Of a DNA stretch of 64,000 bases, positions 27,064-35,295 are shown one piece after another. Numbering within the stretch: position 1 is the stretch's first letter; each line of letters starts with the position of its first letter. Location: positions 1,674,001 to 1,738,000 of the forward strand of contig CAVVAE010000004.1 in NCBI GenBank assembly GCA_963746185.1, written 5' to 3'. The notes under the pieces were generated by a model. That model was given only the letters and a program-made list of their open reading frames with translations, did not search any database and was not told the DNA's origin. The DNA is from CAVVAE01 sp963746185. Lineage in GTDB: Bacteria > Actinomycetota > Actinomycetes > Propionibacteriales > Nocardioidaceae. The translations under genes and the position numbers were made by a program.

Positions 27064-28140
27064 TCAGGCGCGTCGGGCTCGCAGGTATTGCGGCGGCCAC
27101 CGGACTTCGGCTCCTAGCTCGTGCGCGGCCTGCAACGGCCAGTGCGGGTTGCGCAGCATCGCCCGCGCCAACAGCACCGCGTCAGCTTCGCCGTCGGCGA
27201 TCACCTTCTCGGCCTGCACAGCATCGGTGATCATCCCGACAGCACCCGCCGGGATACCGGCCTCACGGCGTACCCGCGCTGCGAACGGCACCTGATAACC
27301 CGGCCCGATCGGGATGTCCGCTCCTGGCACGGTCCCACCACTGGAGCAGTCGACCAAGTCGACGCCGTGCTCGCCGAGGTGCTTGGCCAGCGCCACCGTG
27401 TCGTCGCCCGTCCAACCACCGTCGACCCAGTCCGTCGCCGAGAGTCGCACGAGCACTGGCTGATCGTCCGGCCAGACCGAACGCACCGCGTCGACGACCT
27501 CGAGCACTATCCGGATGCGGCCGTCGAAACCGCCTCCGTACTCATCGCGTCGGGCGTTGCTCAAGGGCGAGAGGAACTCGTGCAGCAGATACCCATGCGC
27601 CGCGTGGATCTCGACCACTTCAAAACCCGCAGCCAGCCCCCGTCGCGCAGCAGCACCGAACGCCTCGACTGTCTCCCCGATCTGCTCGACCGTGAGCTCG
27701 CCCGGCTCAGGCAAGTCGGCGAAAGCGATCGGCGACGGTGCAACCGTCTCGGTCCAGCCGCCGTCGGCCGGGTCGACATAGCCGCCACCCGTCCAAGGGG
27801 CAGCTGTCGAGGCCTTGCGGCCCGCGTGGGCCAGCTGGATACCCGGCACCGTCTCCTGGCTGCGGATGAAATCGGTGATACGCCGCCACGCACTCACCTG
27901 ATCGTCATTCCAGATGCCGGTGTCGGCTGGCGAGATGCGCCCCTCGGCGGTCACGGCTGTCGCCTCCGTGAAGACGAGTCCGGCGCCACCTCGAGCCAGT
28001 GACCCGAGATGCACGAGGTGCCAGTCCTGGGGCACACCGTCGACCGCTGAGTACTCGCACATGGGCGACACCCACACGCGGTTCGCAAACGTCGTACGAC
28101 GCAGGGTCAACGGAGAGAACAGCTGGCTGTTCTGAGGCAT
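27064..28140 (-). CDS. NADH:flavin oxidoreductase, Old Yellow Enzyme family (YqjM-like)
   Basis: A 358-residue FMN-dependent ene-reductase. The N-terminal SPMCEYSAVDG has the redox-tuning Cys typical of the YqjM (thermophilic-like) class. QLAHAGRKAST and EIHAAHGYLLHEFLSPLSNAR match the FMN and substrate site (His-Ala-Ala-His). The C-terminal LLARAMLRNPHWPLQAAHELG gives the phosphate-binding and Arg-finger region. It reduces activated C=C bonds. It adjoins the aromatic block but is outside the inverted-repeat segment, so its membership of the pathway is inference. Confidence 0.92.
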   Translation of the reverse strand: MPQNSQLFSPLTLRRTTFANRVWVSPMCEYSAVDGVPQDWHLVHLGSLARGGAGLVFTEATAVTAEGRISPADTGIWNDDQVSAWRRITDFIRSQETVPGIQLAHAGRKASTAAPWTGGGYVDPADGGWTETVAPSPIAFADLPEPGELTVEQIGETVEAFGAAARRGLAAGFEVVEIHAAHGYLLHEFLSPLSNARRDEYGGGFDGRIRIVLEVVDAVRSVWPDDQPVLVRLSATDWVDGGWTGDDTVALAKHLGEHGVDLVDCSSGGTVPGADIPIGPGYQVPFAARVRREAGIPAGAVGMITDAVQAEKVIADGEADAVLLARAMLRNPHWPLQAAHELGAEVRWPPQYLRARRA

Positions 28141-28272
28141 GGCCCTACTTTAACGGTCAACAAAAGCCGCACCGAGCGATGAAGAAGCCCTCGACGACCA
28201 CACGACGCTCAACAGCACGCCAAGACAAGTTGGGTGTGCCAGTGGTCGACCTCTACGATGGCTCAGCACACT

Positions 28273-28345
28273 GCCGGCGTGGCGCAATTGGAAGCGCACT
28301 TCACTTGTAATGAAGGGGTTAGGGGTTCGAGTCCCCTCGCCGGCT
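28273..28345 (+). tRNA. tRNA-Thr (anticodon TGT)
   Basis: Acceptor arms GCCGGCG/CGCCGGC, D-arm GCGCAATTGGAAGCGC, anticodon stem CTTCA/TGAAG around the loop CTTGTAA (anticodon TGT at 28306-28308), and T-arm AGGGG-TTCGAGT-CCCCT. The 3' CCA is not encoded. It overlaps no gene once the start of the GAF-ANTAR gene is placed at 28474. Confidence 0.95.
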
Positions 28346-28473
28346 CACATGCTCGGTCTGCGGAGCCCGGCCCTCATCCCGTGTCCGCATTGTGTTTTGG
28401 GGCCCGATTCGGCACAGTGACCGCGTGGGCTGAAATCAACCGGCTCTTGTCTTGCGAGAAAGACTGCCGCTGC

Positions 28474-29196
28474 ATGCCCATTCACCCCTCCGTGCGTCAA
28501 GCCATGGAAGACCTGGCCCGCCACCTCCACCGGTCACAGGATGTCGACGAGACCCTCGCGATGCTGACCAAAAGCGCAGTCGAGGCGATTGACGGTGTCG
28601 ACTACGCCAGCATCACCGTCCGCGAGGATGAGGGCCACCTGCGCACACTCGCTCCCACTCACCGCGTCGTTACCGCGATCGACGAGTTGCAGTACGAGCT
28701 GCGCGAAGGCCCGTGCTACGAAACAGTCAGCGATGGCGACGCATCGCTGATCGTGGCCGATCTTGCTCAGGACCCCCGCTGGTCCAGGTTCGGACCCCGG
28801 GCGGCACAGCGCGGCATCGGCGCCATGTTGGTGTTCGAACTCGTCTCGGACGGGCGATCGCGAACGGCGCTCAACCTGTACGCCGAGCGACCGTGCAATT
28901 TCGAAGGCGCTGTCGAGATGGCCGAGCTGTTCGCGTCGCACGCCAAACTCGTCATGGGGTATGCCCGCACCGTCAAGAAGCTCGACGAGACGATCCGGTC
29001 GCGAACCGTCATCGGCCAAGCCATCGGGATCCTGATGGAGCGGTTCGACCTCGGCGAAGACCAAGCGTTCGGGTTCCTCACCGAAGTATCCCAGACCACC
29101 AACGTGAGACTGAACGACGTAGCACTGGAGCTCGTCACCGCTGTCAGCGCACGGCGAGACACGGGGGTTGACCCAGACCTAAACGCACCTCGGTGA
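28474..29196 (+). CDS. GAF and ANTAR domain-containing regulator
   Basis: A 240-residue predicted RNA-binding antiterminator. The GAF sensor domain covers residues ~10-160 (QDVDETLAMLTKSAVEAIDGVDYASITVRED...ELREGPCYETVSDGD). The C-terminal ANTAR three-helix domain covers ~170-225 (LDETIRSRTVIGQAIGILMERFDLGEDQAFGFL). ANTAR proteins bind paired hairpins in mRNA leaders and prevent termination. The start at 28474 avoids overlap with tRNA-Thr. No obvious ANTAR target hairpin pair was spotted beside it. Confidence 0.92.
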   Translation: MPIHPSVRQAMEDLARHLHRSQDVDETLAMLTKSAVEAIDGVDYASITVREDEGHLRTLAPTHRVVTAIDELQYELREGPCYETVSDGDASLIVADLAQDPRWSRFGPRAAQRGIGAMLVFELVSDGRSRTALNLYAERPCNFEGAVEMAELFASHAKLVMGYARTVKKLDETIRSRTVIGQAIGILMERFDLGEDQAFGFLTEVSQTTNVRLNDVALELVTAVSARRDTGVDPDLNAPR

Positions 29197-29284
29197 GGCG
29201 AGCGGTCGGGTGCTCGAAATGCGCAACCGCCGAACTAGTGGAAAAGTAAATCCTCGGTAGCGCACCACTACTGGAGGTTCCAGC

Positions 29285-30859
29285 ATGCCGACCGCACCCA
29301 CGTTTGACACCAAGCGCACACTCGCACCCATCCTCGACCGGAAACACACCGTCGCACCGCCCGGATACAACCGCTGGTTGATCCCGCCTGCGGCGCTCGC
29401 CGTCCACCTATGCATCGGTCAGGTGTATGCGACGAGTGTCTACAAGACCTCACTCGTCGACCACTTCGATGCCAGCCTGACGTCGATCGGCATCATCTTC
29501 TCGATCGCGATCGTCATGCTCGGCCTATCCGCCGCAATCGGCGGCACGTGGGTGGAGCGCGTTGGCCCGCGCAAGGCGATGTTCGTGTCTGCCTGCTTCT
29601 GGGGTGCGGGGTTCCTCGTCGGTGCTCTCGGCATCGCGACCACGCAACTCTGGCTGTTGTACTTCGGCTACGGCTTCATCGGCGGTATCGGCCTCGGGAT
29701 CGGCTACATCTCTCCCGTTTCGACGCTGATCAAGTGGTTCCCCGACCGACCCGGCCTTGCGACTGGGCTGGCCATCATGGGTTTCGGTGGCGGGGCACTG
29801 GTAGCGGCACCACTGTCGCGTCAGCTCCTGGAGTTCTACGACTCCGATTACGACTCTGCGGTCGCCACGTCGATTGCAAGCGGGCACGCCCTGGTCATGC
29901 TCTTCGTGACATTGGGCATTGGATACTTCCTGATCATGATGGTCGGCGTCGCCAACGTGCGCGTCCCACCACCAGGTTGGAAGCCTGAAGGCTTCGACCC
30001 GAAGACAGTCGAAGAGAAGCCACTGGTGACGAGCGCCAGCGTCTCGGCCGCCAACGCCATCAAGACCCCGCAGTTCTGGTTCCTGTGGGTCGTGCTGTTC
30101 TGCAACGTAACCGCCGGCATCGGCATCCTCGAGCAGGCGAGCCCGATGATCCAGGACTTCTTCAGAGAAGGCGATACGTCGAGCGTTGCGCTCGCGGCCG
30201 CCGGCGGTTTCGTCGGTGTGCTGTCACTGTTCAACATGGCTGGCCGCTTCGTTTGGTCATCCACGTCCGACGTGATCGGCCGCAAACCGATGTACATGAT
30301 CTACCTCGGCGGCGGCATGGTGCTTTACGTCCTGCTCGCCACGATCGGCAACACCACCACGGCGCTGTTCGCCCTGCTGGCCGGACTGATCTTGTCGTTC
30401 TATGGCGGTGGGTTCTCCACCGTGCCCGCCTACCTGCGCGATCTCTTCGGGCCATTCCAAGTGGGCGCCATTCACGGTCGGCTACTCACGGCGTGGTCAG
30501 CTGCCGGGATCGCTGGACCGCTGATCATCAACGGGTTCCTCGACGCCCAAGGCGAGCCAGGATCATTGACAGCCGACGCCTATCGGCCGGCCCTGTTCAC
30601 CATGGTTGCTCTCCTGGCCATCGGGTTCGTGGCCAACCTGCTCATACGCCCGGTCGAAGATCGGTTCCACGAACCAGAGGGATCAGGCGATTCCGGAGCC
30701 GCTTCGGACAACGTCGCTGACGTCGAGAGCGTTGCCGCCGACGGGCATCAGGCGTTGCCGAGCTCGGCCCGGGTCTTCGTGTCGTGGCTGCTGATCGTGG
30801 TCATGCTGGGCTACGGCGTCTACGAAACTCTGTCCACGGCCCTCAAACTCTTCGACTAG
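29285..30859 (+). CDS. OFA-family major facilitator transporter (oxalate/formate antiporter-like)
   Basis: A 524-residue MFS protein with about 12 transmembrane helices and a cytoplasmic N-terminus (YNRWLIPPAALAVHLCIGQVYATSVY). It has the signature GGIGLGIGYISPVSTLIKWFPDRPGLATGLAIMGFGGG, typical of OFA transporters. An acidic loop (residues ~465-490) precedes the last helix. GGAGG lies 8 bases before the ATG. Substrates are likely small carboxylates such as oxalate or formate; this is not proven by sequence. Confidence 0.9.
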   Translation: MPTAPTFDTKRTLAPILDRKHTVAPPGYNRWLIPPAALAVHLCIGQVYATSVYKTSLVDHFDASLTSIGIIFSIAIVMLGLSAAIGGTWVERVGPRKAMFVSACFWGAGFLVGALGIATTQLWLLYFGYGFIGGIGLGIGYISPVSTLIKWFPDRPGLATGLAIMGFGGGALVAAPLSRQLLEFYDSDYDSAVATSIASGHALVMLFVTLGIGYFLIMMVGVANVRVPPPGWKPEGFDPKTVEEKPLVTSASVSAANAIKTPQFWFLWVVLFCNVTAGIGILEQASPMIQDFFREGDTSSVALAAAGGFVGVLSLFNMAGRFVWSSTSDVIGRKPMYMIYLGGGMVLYVLLATIGNTTTALFALLAGLILSFYGGGFSTVPAYLRDLFGPFQVGAIHGRLLTAWSAAGIAGPLIINGFLDAQGEPGSLTADAYRPALFTMVALLAIGFVANLLIRPVEDRFHEPEGSGDSGAASDNVADVESVAADGHQALPSSARVFVSWLLIVVMLGYGVYETLSTALKLFD

Positions 30860-30927
30860 GCGGCGCACGCACGTCGTCCGAGCTTGGGCAGGACCCAGCG
30901 TCAACGAGCGCGGGTACGACGCTGAGG

Positions 30928-31902
30928 TCATGGGTGCGGTGCGTCCGTCGGATCCAAGAAGACGTGCCGCACCTCTGGGAACCTCTTGCGCACCCGTTGC
31001 TCGACAGTCTCGGCATGCCGCTCGAGCTCGCCGCCCCGTGCCTCGTCATCGAGGTCGACACGAGCTGCGACGAGCACCTCGTCAGGGCCTAGTCGCATCG
31101 TCAGCACCTCCACGACCTCGTCGATGCCTTCGGCGCCGGCGATCTCGTCACGGATGCCCGCCCTCACCTCCTCATTGACCGACTGACCGACGAGGAACGC
31201 CTTGTTCTCCCGCCCCAGCGCATAGGCGACCCCGATCAACAGCAGGCCGATGGCGACCGACGCGGCCCCGTCCCAGAAGCCCTGGTCGGTGACGGCATGC
31301 AGGGTCACGCCGAGGGTGGCGAGCAGGATGCCGACGAGAGCAGCGGTGTCCTCGAATGCGACGGTCTTGGCTGTCGGGTCCGTCGTCAGACGCAGGTGCT
31401 CGAGGGTGCCCCGCCCTTGCTCCTCCGCTTCGCGTTTCACCTGACGGATCGCCCGCAACCACGAGATCCCTTCGAACACGAACGACAGGGCCAAGACGAC
31501 GTACGCGACGATAAGCCCCTTGAGCTCCTCGGGCTCGAGGATCGCTCCAATGCCTTCGTAGATGGAGAATCCAGCGCCGAGCACGAAGATCCCGACCGCG
31601 GCCAGCAGCGACCAGAAGTAGCGCTCCATGCCGTAGCCGAACGGATGTTGGGCGTCGGCCGGCTTCTTGCTGCGTTTGAGCGCGGCCATCAAGAACACCT
31701 GGTTGAGCGTGTCCGCGACGGAGTGCGCGGCCTCGGCCATCATGGCGGTCGAGCCCGAGATCAACCCGCCGATGGCTTTCGCGATAGCGATCGACAGGTT
31801 GGCAATCCCCGCCAGCAGCACCGTGCCAGTGGACTCGTCCTTGGTTGGCTGGCCTGGCCCACCCGACTGCCCGGAGCTTTCCTCATGCTTCGTCGAGGCC
31901 AC
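30928..31902 (-). CDS. Cation diffusion facilitator transporter
   Basis: A 324-residue membrane protein with six predicted helices and a cytoplasmic C-terminal ferredoxin-like domain. The metal-site motif HSVADTLNQ in helix II follows the family pattern (HxxxD), and a second site in helix V region is ALVGILLATLGVTLHAVTDQ. It exports divalent cations such as Zn2+ or Fe2+ by proton antiport. It is followed 8 bases upstream on the same strand by the DUF5709 gene, so they may be cotranscribed. Confidence 0.92.
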   Translation of the reverse strand: MASTKHEESSGQSGGPGQPTKDESTGTVLLAGIANLSIAIAKAIGGLISGSTAMMAEAAHSVADTLNQVFLMAALKRSKKPADAQHPFGYGMERYFWSLLAAVGIFVLGAGFSIYEGIGAILEPEELKGLIVAYVVLALSFVFEGISWLRAIRQVKREAEEQGRGTLEHLRLTTDPTAKTVAFEDTAALVGILLATLGVTLHAVTDQGFWDGAASVAIGLLLIGVAYALGRENKAFLVGQSVNEEVRAGIRDEIAGAEGIDEVVEVLTMRLGPDEVLVAARVDLDDEARGGELERHAETVEQRVRKRFPEVRHVFLDPTDAPHP

Positions 31903-31910
31903 GCGAAGCG

Positions 31911-32330
31911 TCAGTCCTCTTCGTCGACGATGTGAACAGCTGCCTCTTCGGCGCTCGCTCCGGCCCCGTCGATCCCGACTTCGTCGCCGATCAGGTCCTT
32001 GTTGACGTCCTCACCGATGCCCTCGTTGGGGTCGACCAGCCGGCCTGCTCGTTGATTCCCGACCTCGCCGTCGTCGAGGTAGTCAGCGTCGTCACCCACG
32101 ACCTCGTCGGGGATCTCTTGCCTGAGCCGTTCGTCGAGCGACTCGCCTTCGCGCTGCTCCTCGGCGGTGTTGCCGAAGCGCTCTGCGCTCGACCAGTGCT
32201 CGGCCGGTGAGTAGCCCTCGTCGAGAACGTCGTCGGTGCCGCGGTCGACCAGGCTGTCGTCGGCCTGCAGCTGGTCAAGCTGCTCAGAGGGTTCAGGTAC
32301 GTCTTCGCCCTGATCCGGGATCTCGGTCAT
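31911..32330 (-). CDS. DUF5709 domain-containing acidic protein
   Basis: About 139 residues, strongly acidic and without membrane segments. The pattern DDSLVDRGTDDVLDEGYSPAEHW and the following LDERLRQEIPDE match actinobacterial DUF5709 proteins. Function is unknown. The ATG at 32330 (MTEIPDQGED) is preferred over one three codons earlier because homologues begin there (from memory). Confidence 0.85.
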   Translation of the reverse strand: MTEIPDQGEDVPEPSEQLDQLQADDSLVDRGTDDVLDEGYSPAEHWSSAERFGNTAEEQREGESLDERLRQEIPDEVVGDDADYLDDGEVGNQRAGRLVDPNEGIGEDVNKDLIGDEVGIDGAGASAEEAAVHIVDEED

Positions 32331-32376
32331 GCACACCACCCTGCCACGGCGTCATCGTTCCAAGGAATGGTTTGGC

Positions 32377-32424
32377 CCTCCGACGAGGCGATAGGTTGCT
32401 GTGCTCCTACCGCCTCGTCGGAGG
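32377..32424. terminator. 14-bp inverted repeat between the DUF2867 SDR gene and the DUF5709 gene
   Basis: CCTCCGACGAGGCG (32377-32390) pairs perfectly with CGCCTCGTCGGAGG (32411-32424) around a 20-base loop. It lies 64 bases after the stop of the minus-strand SDR gene and is a plausible terminator for it, though without a T-run. Confidence 0.55.
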
Positions 32425-32487
32425 TAGTCCGTTGATACCCCGAACGCACGAACGTATTCGCATCTGCTCCCCTCTGTCCCATTGTGG

Positions 32488-34014
32488 TCAACCACGTGAC
32501 CCTTGGGCCGAGTCTTGGGCATCCAACTGCTCTGCCGCCCGGGCGATGTTGCGCTGCATACTTCCGAAAACCAGTCCGTGAAACGGCCAGACCGCCCACC
32601 AGTAGGCATGTCCAGCGATCCCACGCGGATGAAACAGAGCGCGCTGCCGGAACGTCGCCCTGGCATCGCCGGGATGGGGGTCGACGATGCTGAGCTCCAG
32701 CCAGGCCAGCCCAGGAAGCCGCATCTCCGCGCGGAGTCGTAGCATCCGTCCCTCATCGACCTCCTCAGCGCGCCACCAGTCAACCGAGTCCCCCGGCAAG
32801 AGGCTGTCCGGGTCCCGTCGTCCGCGGACGAGCCCCGGACCACCCGTAAGCCGATCGATCCATCCCCGCACCCTCCATCCCAGCGGAAACGAGTACCACC
32901 CGCGGCGCCCGCCGATCCCCTCGATGATGCGCCACAGCGACTCAGGCCGGGCTTGCACATCTCGCTGCCGCTCGTCGACGTACAACGATCCCCCCGCCCA
33001 GTCCGGGTCGGAGGGGAGGGGCTCGCTCGGAGCACCTCGCGTGGTTGCCGACGCCCAGTTCGTCGGTACGTCGAGTTCCTGGATCTTGGTGAGTGCGAGC
33101 TCCACCGCGCGCTCGTAGCCGATCAGCCCCGCAGGAGGATCGGGGACGTAGTCGGCAATGTCGTGCTCCGTAGCAACAGCGGTGTTCTTGAGCGACTCCA
33201 CGAGCGGACGCGCGAGACTGCTCGGCACCGGCGTGACCAGGTTGACCCAGTAGCTCGACAACGTAGGTGACAGTACGGGCACAGGGAGGATCCGCCGCTT
33301 GGGCAAGCCGGCGACAGCGGCGAACCGCTGCATCATGTCGAGGTAGGTCAACACGTCCGGGCCGGCGATATCGAAGGTGCGGCTGACATCGGAAGGCAGC
33401 CCGACGCAGCCGACGAGATAGCGCAGCACGTCACGGATGGCGATCGGCTGGATCCTGCGGTGCACCCAGCGAGGCGTGACCATCACGGGCAGTCGCTCGG
33501 TCAAGTAGCGCAACATCTCGAAGGACGCCGAACCTGATCCGATGATCACCCCAGCGCGGAGTACGACGGTCGGGACGCCCGAGTTCAGCAGCACCCGGCC
33601 GACCTCGGCCCGCGAGGCCAGATGCTCCGAGAGCTCCTCACCCTCCGGGTCGAGTCCACCGAGATACACGATCCGCCCGACGCGAGCGTCTCGAGCAGCT
33701 GCGGCGAACGACTCCGCCGTCGCACGTTCCGTGGCGGCGAAGTCAGAGCCGGTCCCGATGGAGTGCAGCAGGTAGTACGCGACGGCGACGTCTGTCATCG
33801 CTGCCCGGACCGCGTCACGATCTTGTGCGTCTGCCTCGACGACATCGACGTCGGGTTGCCAGCTGCGTCCAATGAGCTTGGCCGGACTGCGCACCATCAC
33901 GCGTACTCGGTAACCCGCGGCCAGCAGCTCCGGCACCAGACGTCCGCCGACGTACCCCGTCGCGCCAGTGACGAGGCAGAGCGGGGCAGCGTTCACGAAG
34001 TCAGCATGCCTCAT
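32488..34014 (-). CDS. NAD(P)-binding SDR protein with C-terminal DUF2867
   Basis: A 508-residue two-domain protein. Residues ~10-330 are an atypical SDR/NmrA-like Rossmann domain (CLVTGATGYVGGRLVPELLAAGYRVRVMVRSP, then IVYLGGLDPEGEELSEHLASRAEVGRVL). Residues ~345-500 are DUF2867, ending with a hydrophobic YWWAVWPFHGLVFGSM segment. This fusion is common in actinobacteria and its substrate is unknown. It runs toward DUF5709 on the same strand; a hairpin separates them. Confidence 0.88.
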   Translation of the reverse strand: MRHADFVNAAPLCLVTGATGYVGGRLVPELLAAGYRVRVMVRSPAKLIGRSWQPDVDVVEADAQDRDAVRAAMTDVAVAYYLLHSIGTGSDFAATERATAESFAAAARDARVGRIVYLGGLDPEGEELSEHLASRAEVGRVLLNSGVPTVVLRAGVIIGSGSASFEMLRYLTERLPVMVTPRWVHRRIQPIAIRDVLRYLVGCVGLPSDVSRTFDIAGPDVLTYLDMMQRFAAVAGLPKRRILPVPVLSPTLSSYWVNLVTPVPSSLARPLVESLKNTAVATEHDIADYVPDPPAGLIGYERAVELALTKIQELDVPTNWASATTRGAPSEPLPSDPDWAGGSLYVDERQRDVQARPESLWRIIEGIGGRRGWYSFPLGWRVRGWIDRLTGGPGLVRGRRDPDSLLPGDSVDWWRAEEVDEGRMLRLRAEMRLPGLAWLELSIVDPHPGDARATFRQRALFHPRGIAGHAYWWAVWPFHGLVFGSMQRNIARAAEQLDAQDSAQGSRG

Positions 34015-34036
34015 GTGAGCCCACCACGCTGATCGC

Positions 34037-34723
34037 TCATCCGGTGGGCGGGATGGACCAGTCGACCGGCTCGGCTCCCTGATGGGTCAACGACGCGTTG
34101 GCCCGGCTGAACGGCCGTGACCCGAAGAAGCCACGCGATGCCGACAGCGGCGACGGATGGGGGCTCGCGATGACGGGGACGTCGCCCAGGGCCGGCTGCA
34201 GGGACTGCGCATCGCGTCCCCAGAGGATCGCCACGAGCGGCGCATGGCGCTTCACGAGAGACGTGATGGCGAGGTCGGTGACCTGCTCCCAGCCGCGGCC
34301 ACGATGCGATCCCGGCGCACCGACGCCGACTGTGAGGACTCGGTTGAGCAGCAGCACGCCCTGATCAGCCCACGCCGACAGGTCGCCGTGAGCAGGCGGC
34401 TCGATCCCGAGGTCGTCGTGGAGCTCCTGATAGATGTTGACGAGGCTGCGCGGCAATGGTCGCACGCGAGGGTCGACTGAGAACGACAACCCGACGGCAT
34501 GTCCTGGCGTCGGGTAGGGGTCCTGGCCGACGATCAGCACCTTGACCTCCGACAGCGGTCGGGTGAACGCACGCAAGATGTTCGACCCCGCCGGCAGGTA
34601 GCGCCGGCCGGCCGCCAGCTCGGCACGAAGGAAGTCGCCGAGGGCGGCGACCTCGGCCTCGGCTGGTGCCAACACGCGGGCCCAGTCGGGTGCGATCAAC
34701 TCCGTCAACGGACTCGGATTCAC
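34037..34723 (-). CDS. ung: Uracil-DNA glycosylase
   Basis: A 228-residue family 1 uracil-DNA glycosylase that removes uracil from DNA. The water-activating motif VLIVGQDPYPTPGHAVGLSFS, LLLNRVLTVGVGAPGSHRGRGWE and the Leu-loop HPSPLSASRGFFGSRPFSRAN are all intact. The start is the GTG at 34723 with GAGAGG upstream; an in-frame extension to 34816 lacks homology. It lies 22 bases upstream of the SDR-DUF2867 gene on the same strand. Confidence 0.96.
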   Translation of the reverse strand: MNPSPLTELIAPDWARVLAPAEAEVAALGDFLRAELAAGRRYLPAGSNILRAFTRPLSEVKVLIVGQDPYPTPGHAVGLSFSVDPRVRPLPRSLVNIYQELHDDLGIEPPAHGDLSAWADQGVLLLNRVLTVGVGAPGSHRGRGWEQVTDLAITSLVKRHAPLVAILWGRDAQSLQPALGDVPVIASPHPSPLSASRGFFGSRPFSRANASLTHQGAEPVDWSIPPTG

Positions 34724-34829
34724 TCCACAGCCCTCTCGTTCATGTGGATAAACCTGGGGGTAAGTCTGACCGGTTTCGGCGTGTTGAAAAGGACACGCCG
34801 AGCCGGGAAAAATCACTCAAAATTATCGT

Positions 34830-35085
34830 GCCAGGCTCTTGCGCGTCGGGTTGACGAGGGGATAGAAATCTCCTACGAACTCCGGCGACGGGGTTCGGGA
34901 CAGGCCAGAAGATCCGGTTCCGTCCAGTGGACTTCGGTTCGCTGGCGCCGAGCGGGGCAACTCGCCGGGCCGCCTGGTGACGTAGGCGGTAGGACGGGTC
35001 GGAAGGTCAGTCGTCTCAGAGCGTCACGGCTGAGACAAACGAAGGCTCCGCAAACTCATACTTTGCGGAGCCTTCACCCTTTTCA
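34830..35085 (+). ncRNA. Candidate structured small RNA ending in an intrinsic terminator
   Basis: This gene-free stretch holds several stems in + orientation: CCGCCT/AGGCGG (34970-34989), GTCTCAG/CTGAGAC (35013-35036), and a final strong hairpin with a T-run (35041-35083). No open reading frame fits, and no + strand gene lies upstream that could use the terminator. It does not match the tmRNA, RNase P RNA or 6C RNA signatures that I know. The 5' end is a guess. The rest of the 34724-35295 gap shows nothing else except the M4 terminator. Confidence 0.45.
35041..35083 (+). terminator. Intrinsic terminator, plus strand
   Basis: Perfect 14-bp stem GAAGGCTCCGCAAA/TTTGCGGAGCCTTC with a 7-base loop, followed by ACCCTTTT. 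It is oriented to end a + strand transcript, though none of the annotated genes feeds into it. Confidence 0.8.
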
Positions 35086-35239
35086 GTGCTGTGGCGACAA
35101 GTACCGTCCAGGGCTGCGATCTGCTCAGCAGATTAGCCGCTCTGGGCGGTCTCGTCGTGTATGCCGCCCGACGTGTCGGTGAATTTCTCCCCTTCGCGTG
35201 ACCGACCTCACGACTCCCAGACATGTCCCAGACGCGCAA

Positions 35240-35271
35240 ATCGGGGATGCGACCGTGGTCGCATCCCCGAT
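35240..35271 (-). terminator. Terminator of the M4 peptidase gene
   Basis: 14-bp perfect stem ATCGGGGATGCGAC/GTCGCATCCCCGAT with a 4-base loop, 25 bases past the M4 stop on the minus strand, followed there by TTTGCGC. Confidence 0.7.
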
Positions 35272-35295
35272 CTGGATTGCTCGATCGGCCCTCGA

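Noticed and set aside
28234..28473. Upstream extension of the GAF-ANTAR gene
   Set aside because: It would run through tRNA-Thr; the conserved protein begins at the ATG at 28474.
34830..35085. RNase P RNA, tmRNA or 6C RNA
   Set aside because: None of the conserved blocks I know for these (for example GAGGAAAGTC of RNase P or the GGGG-start of tmRNA) is present, and no C-rich loops are seen.
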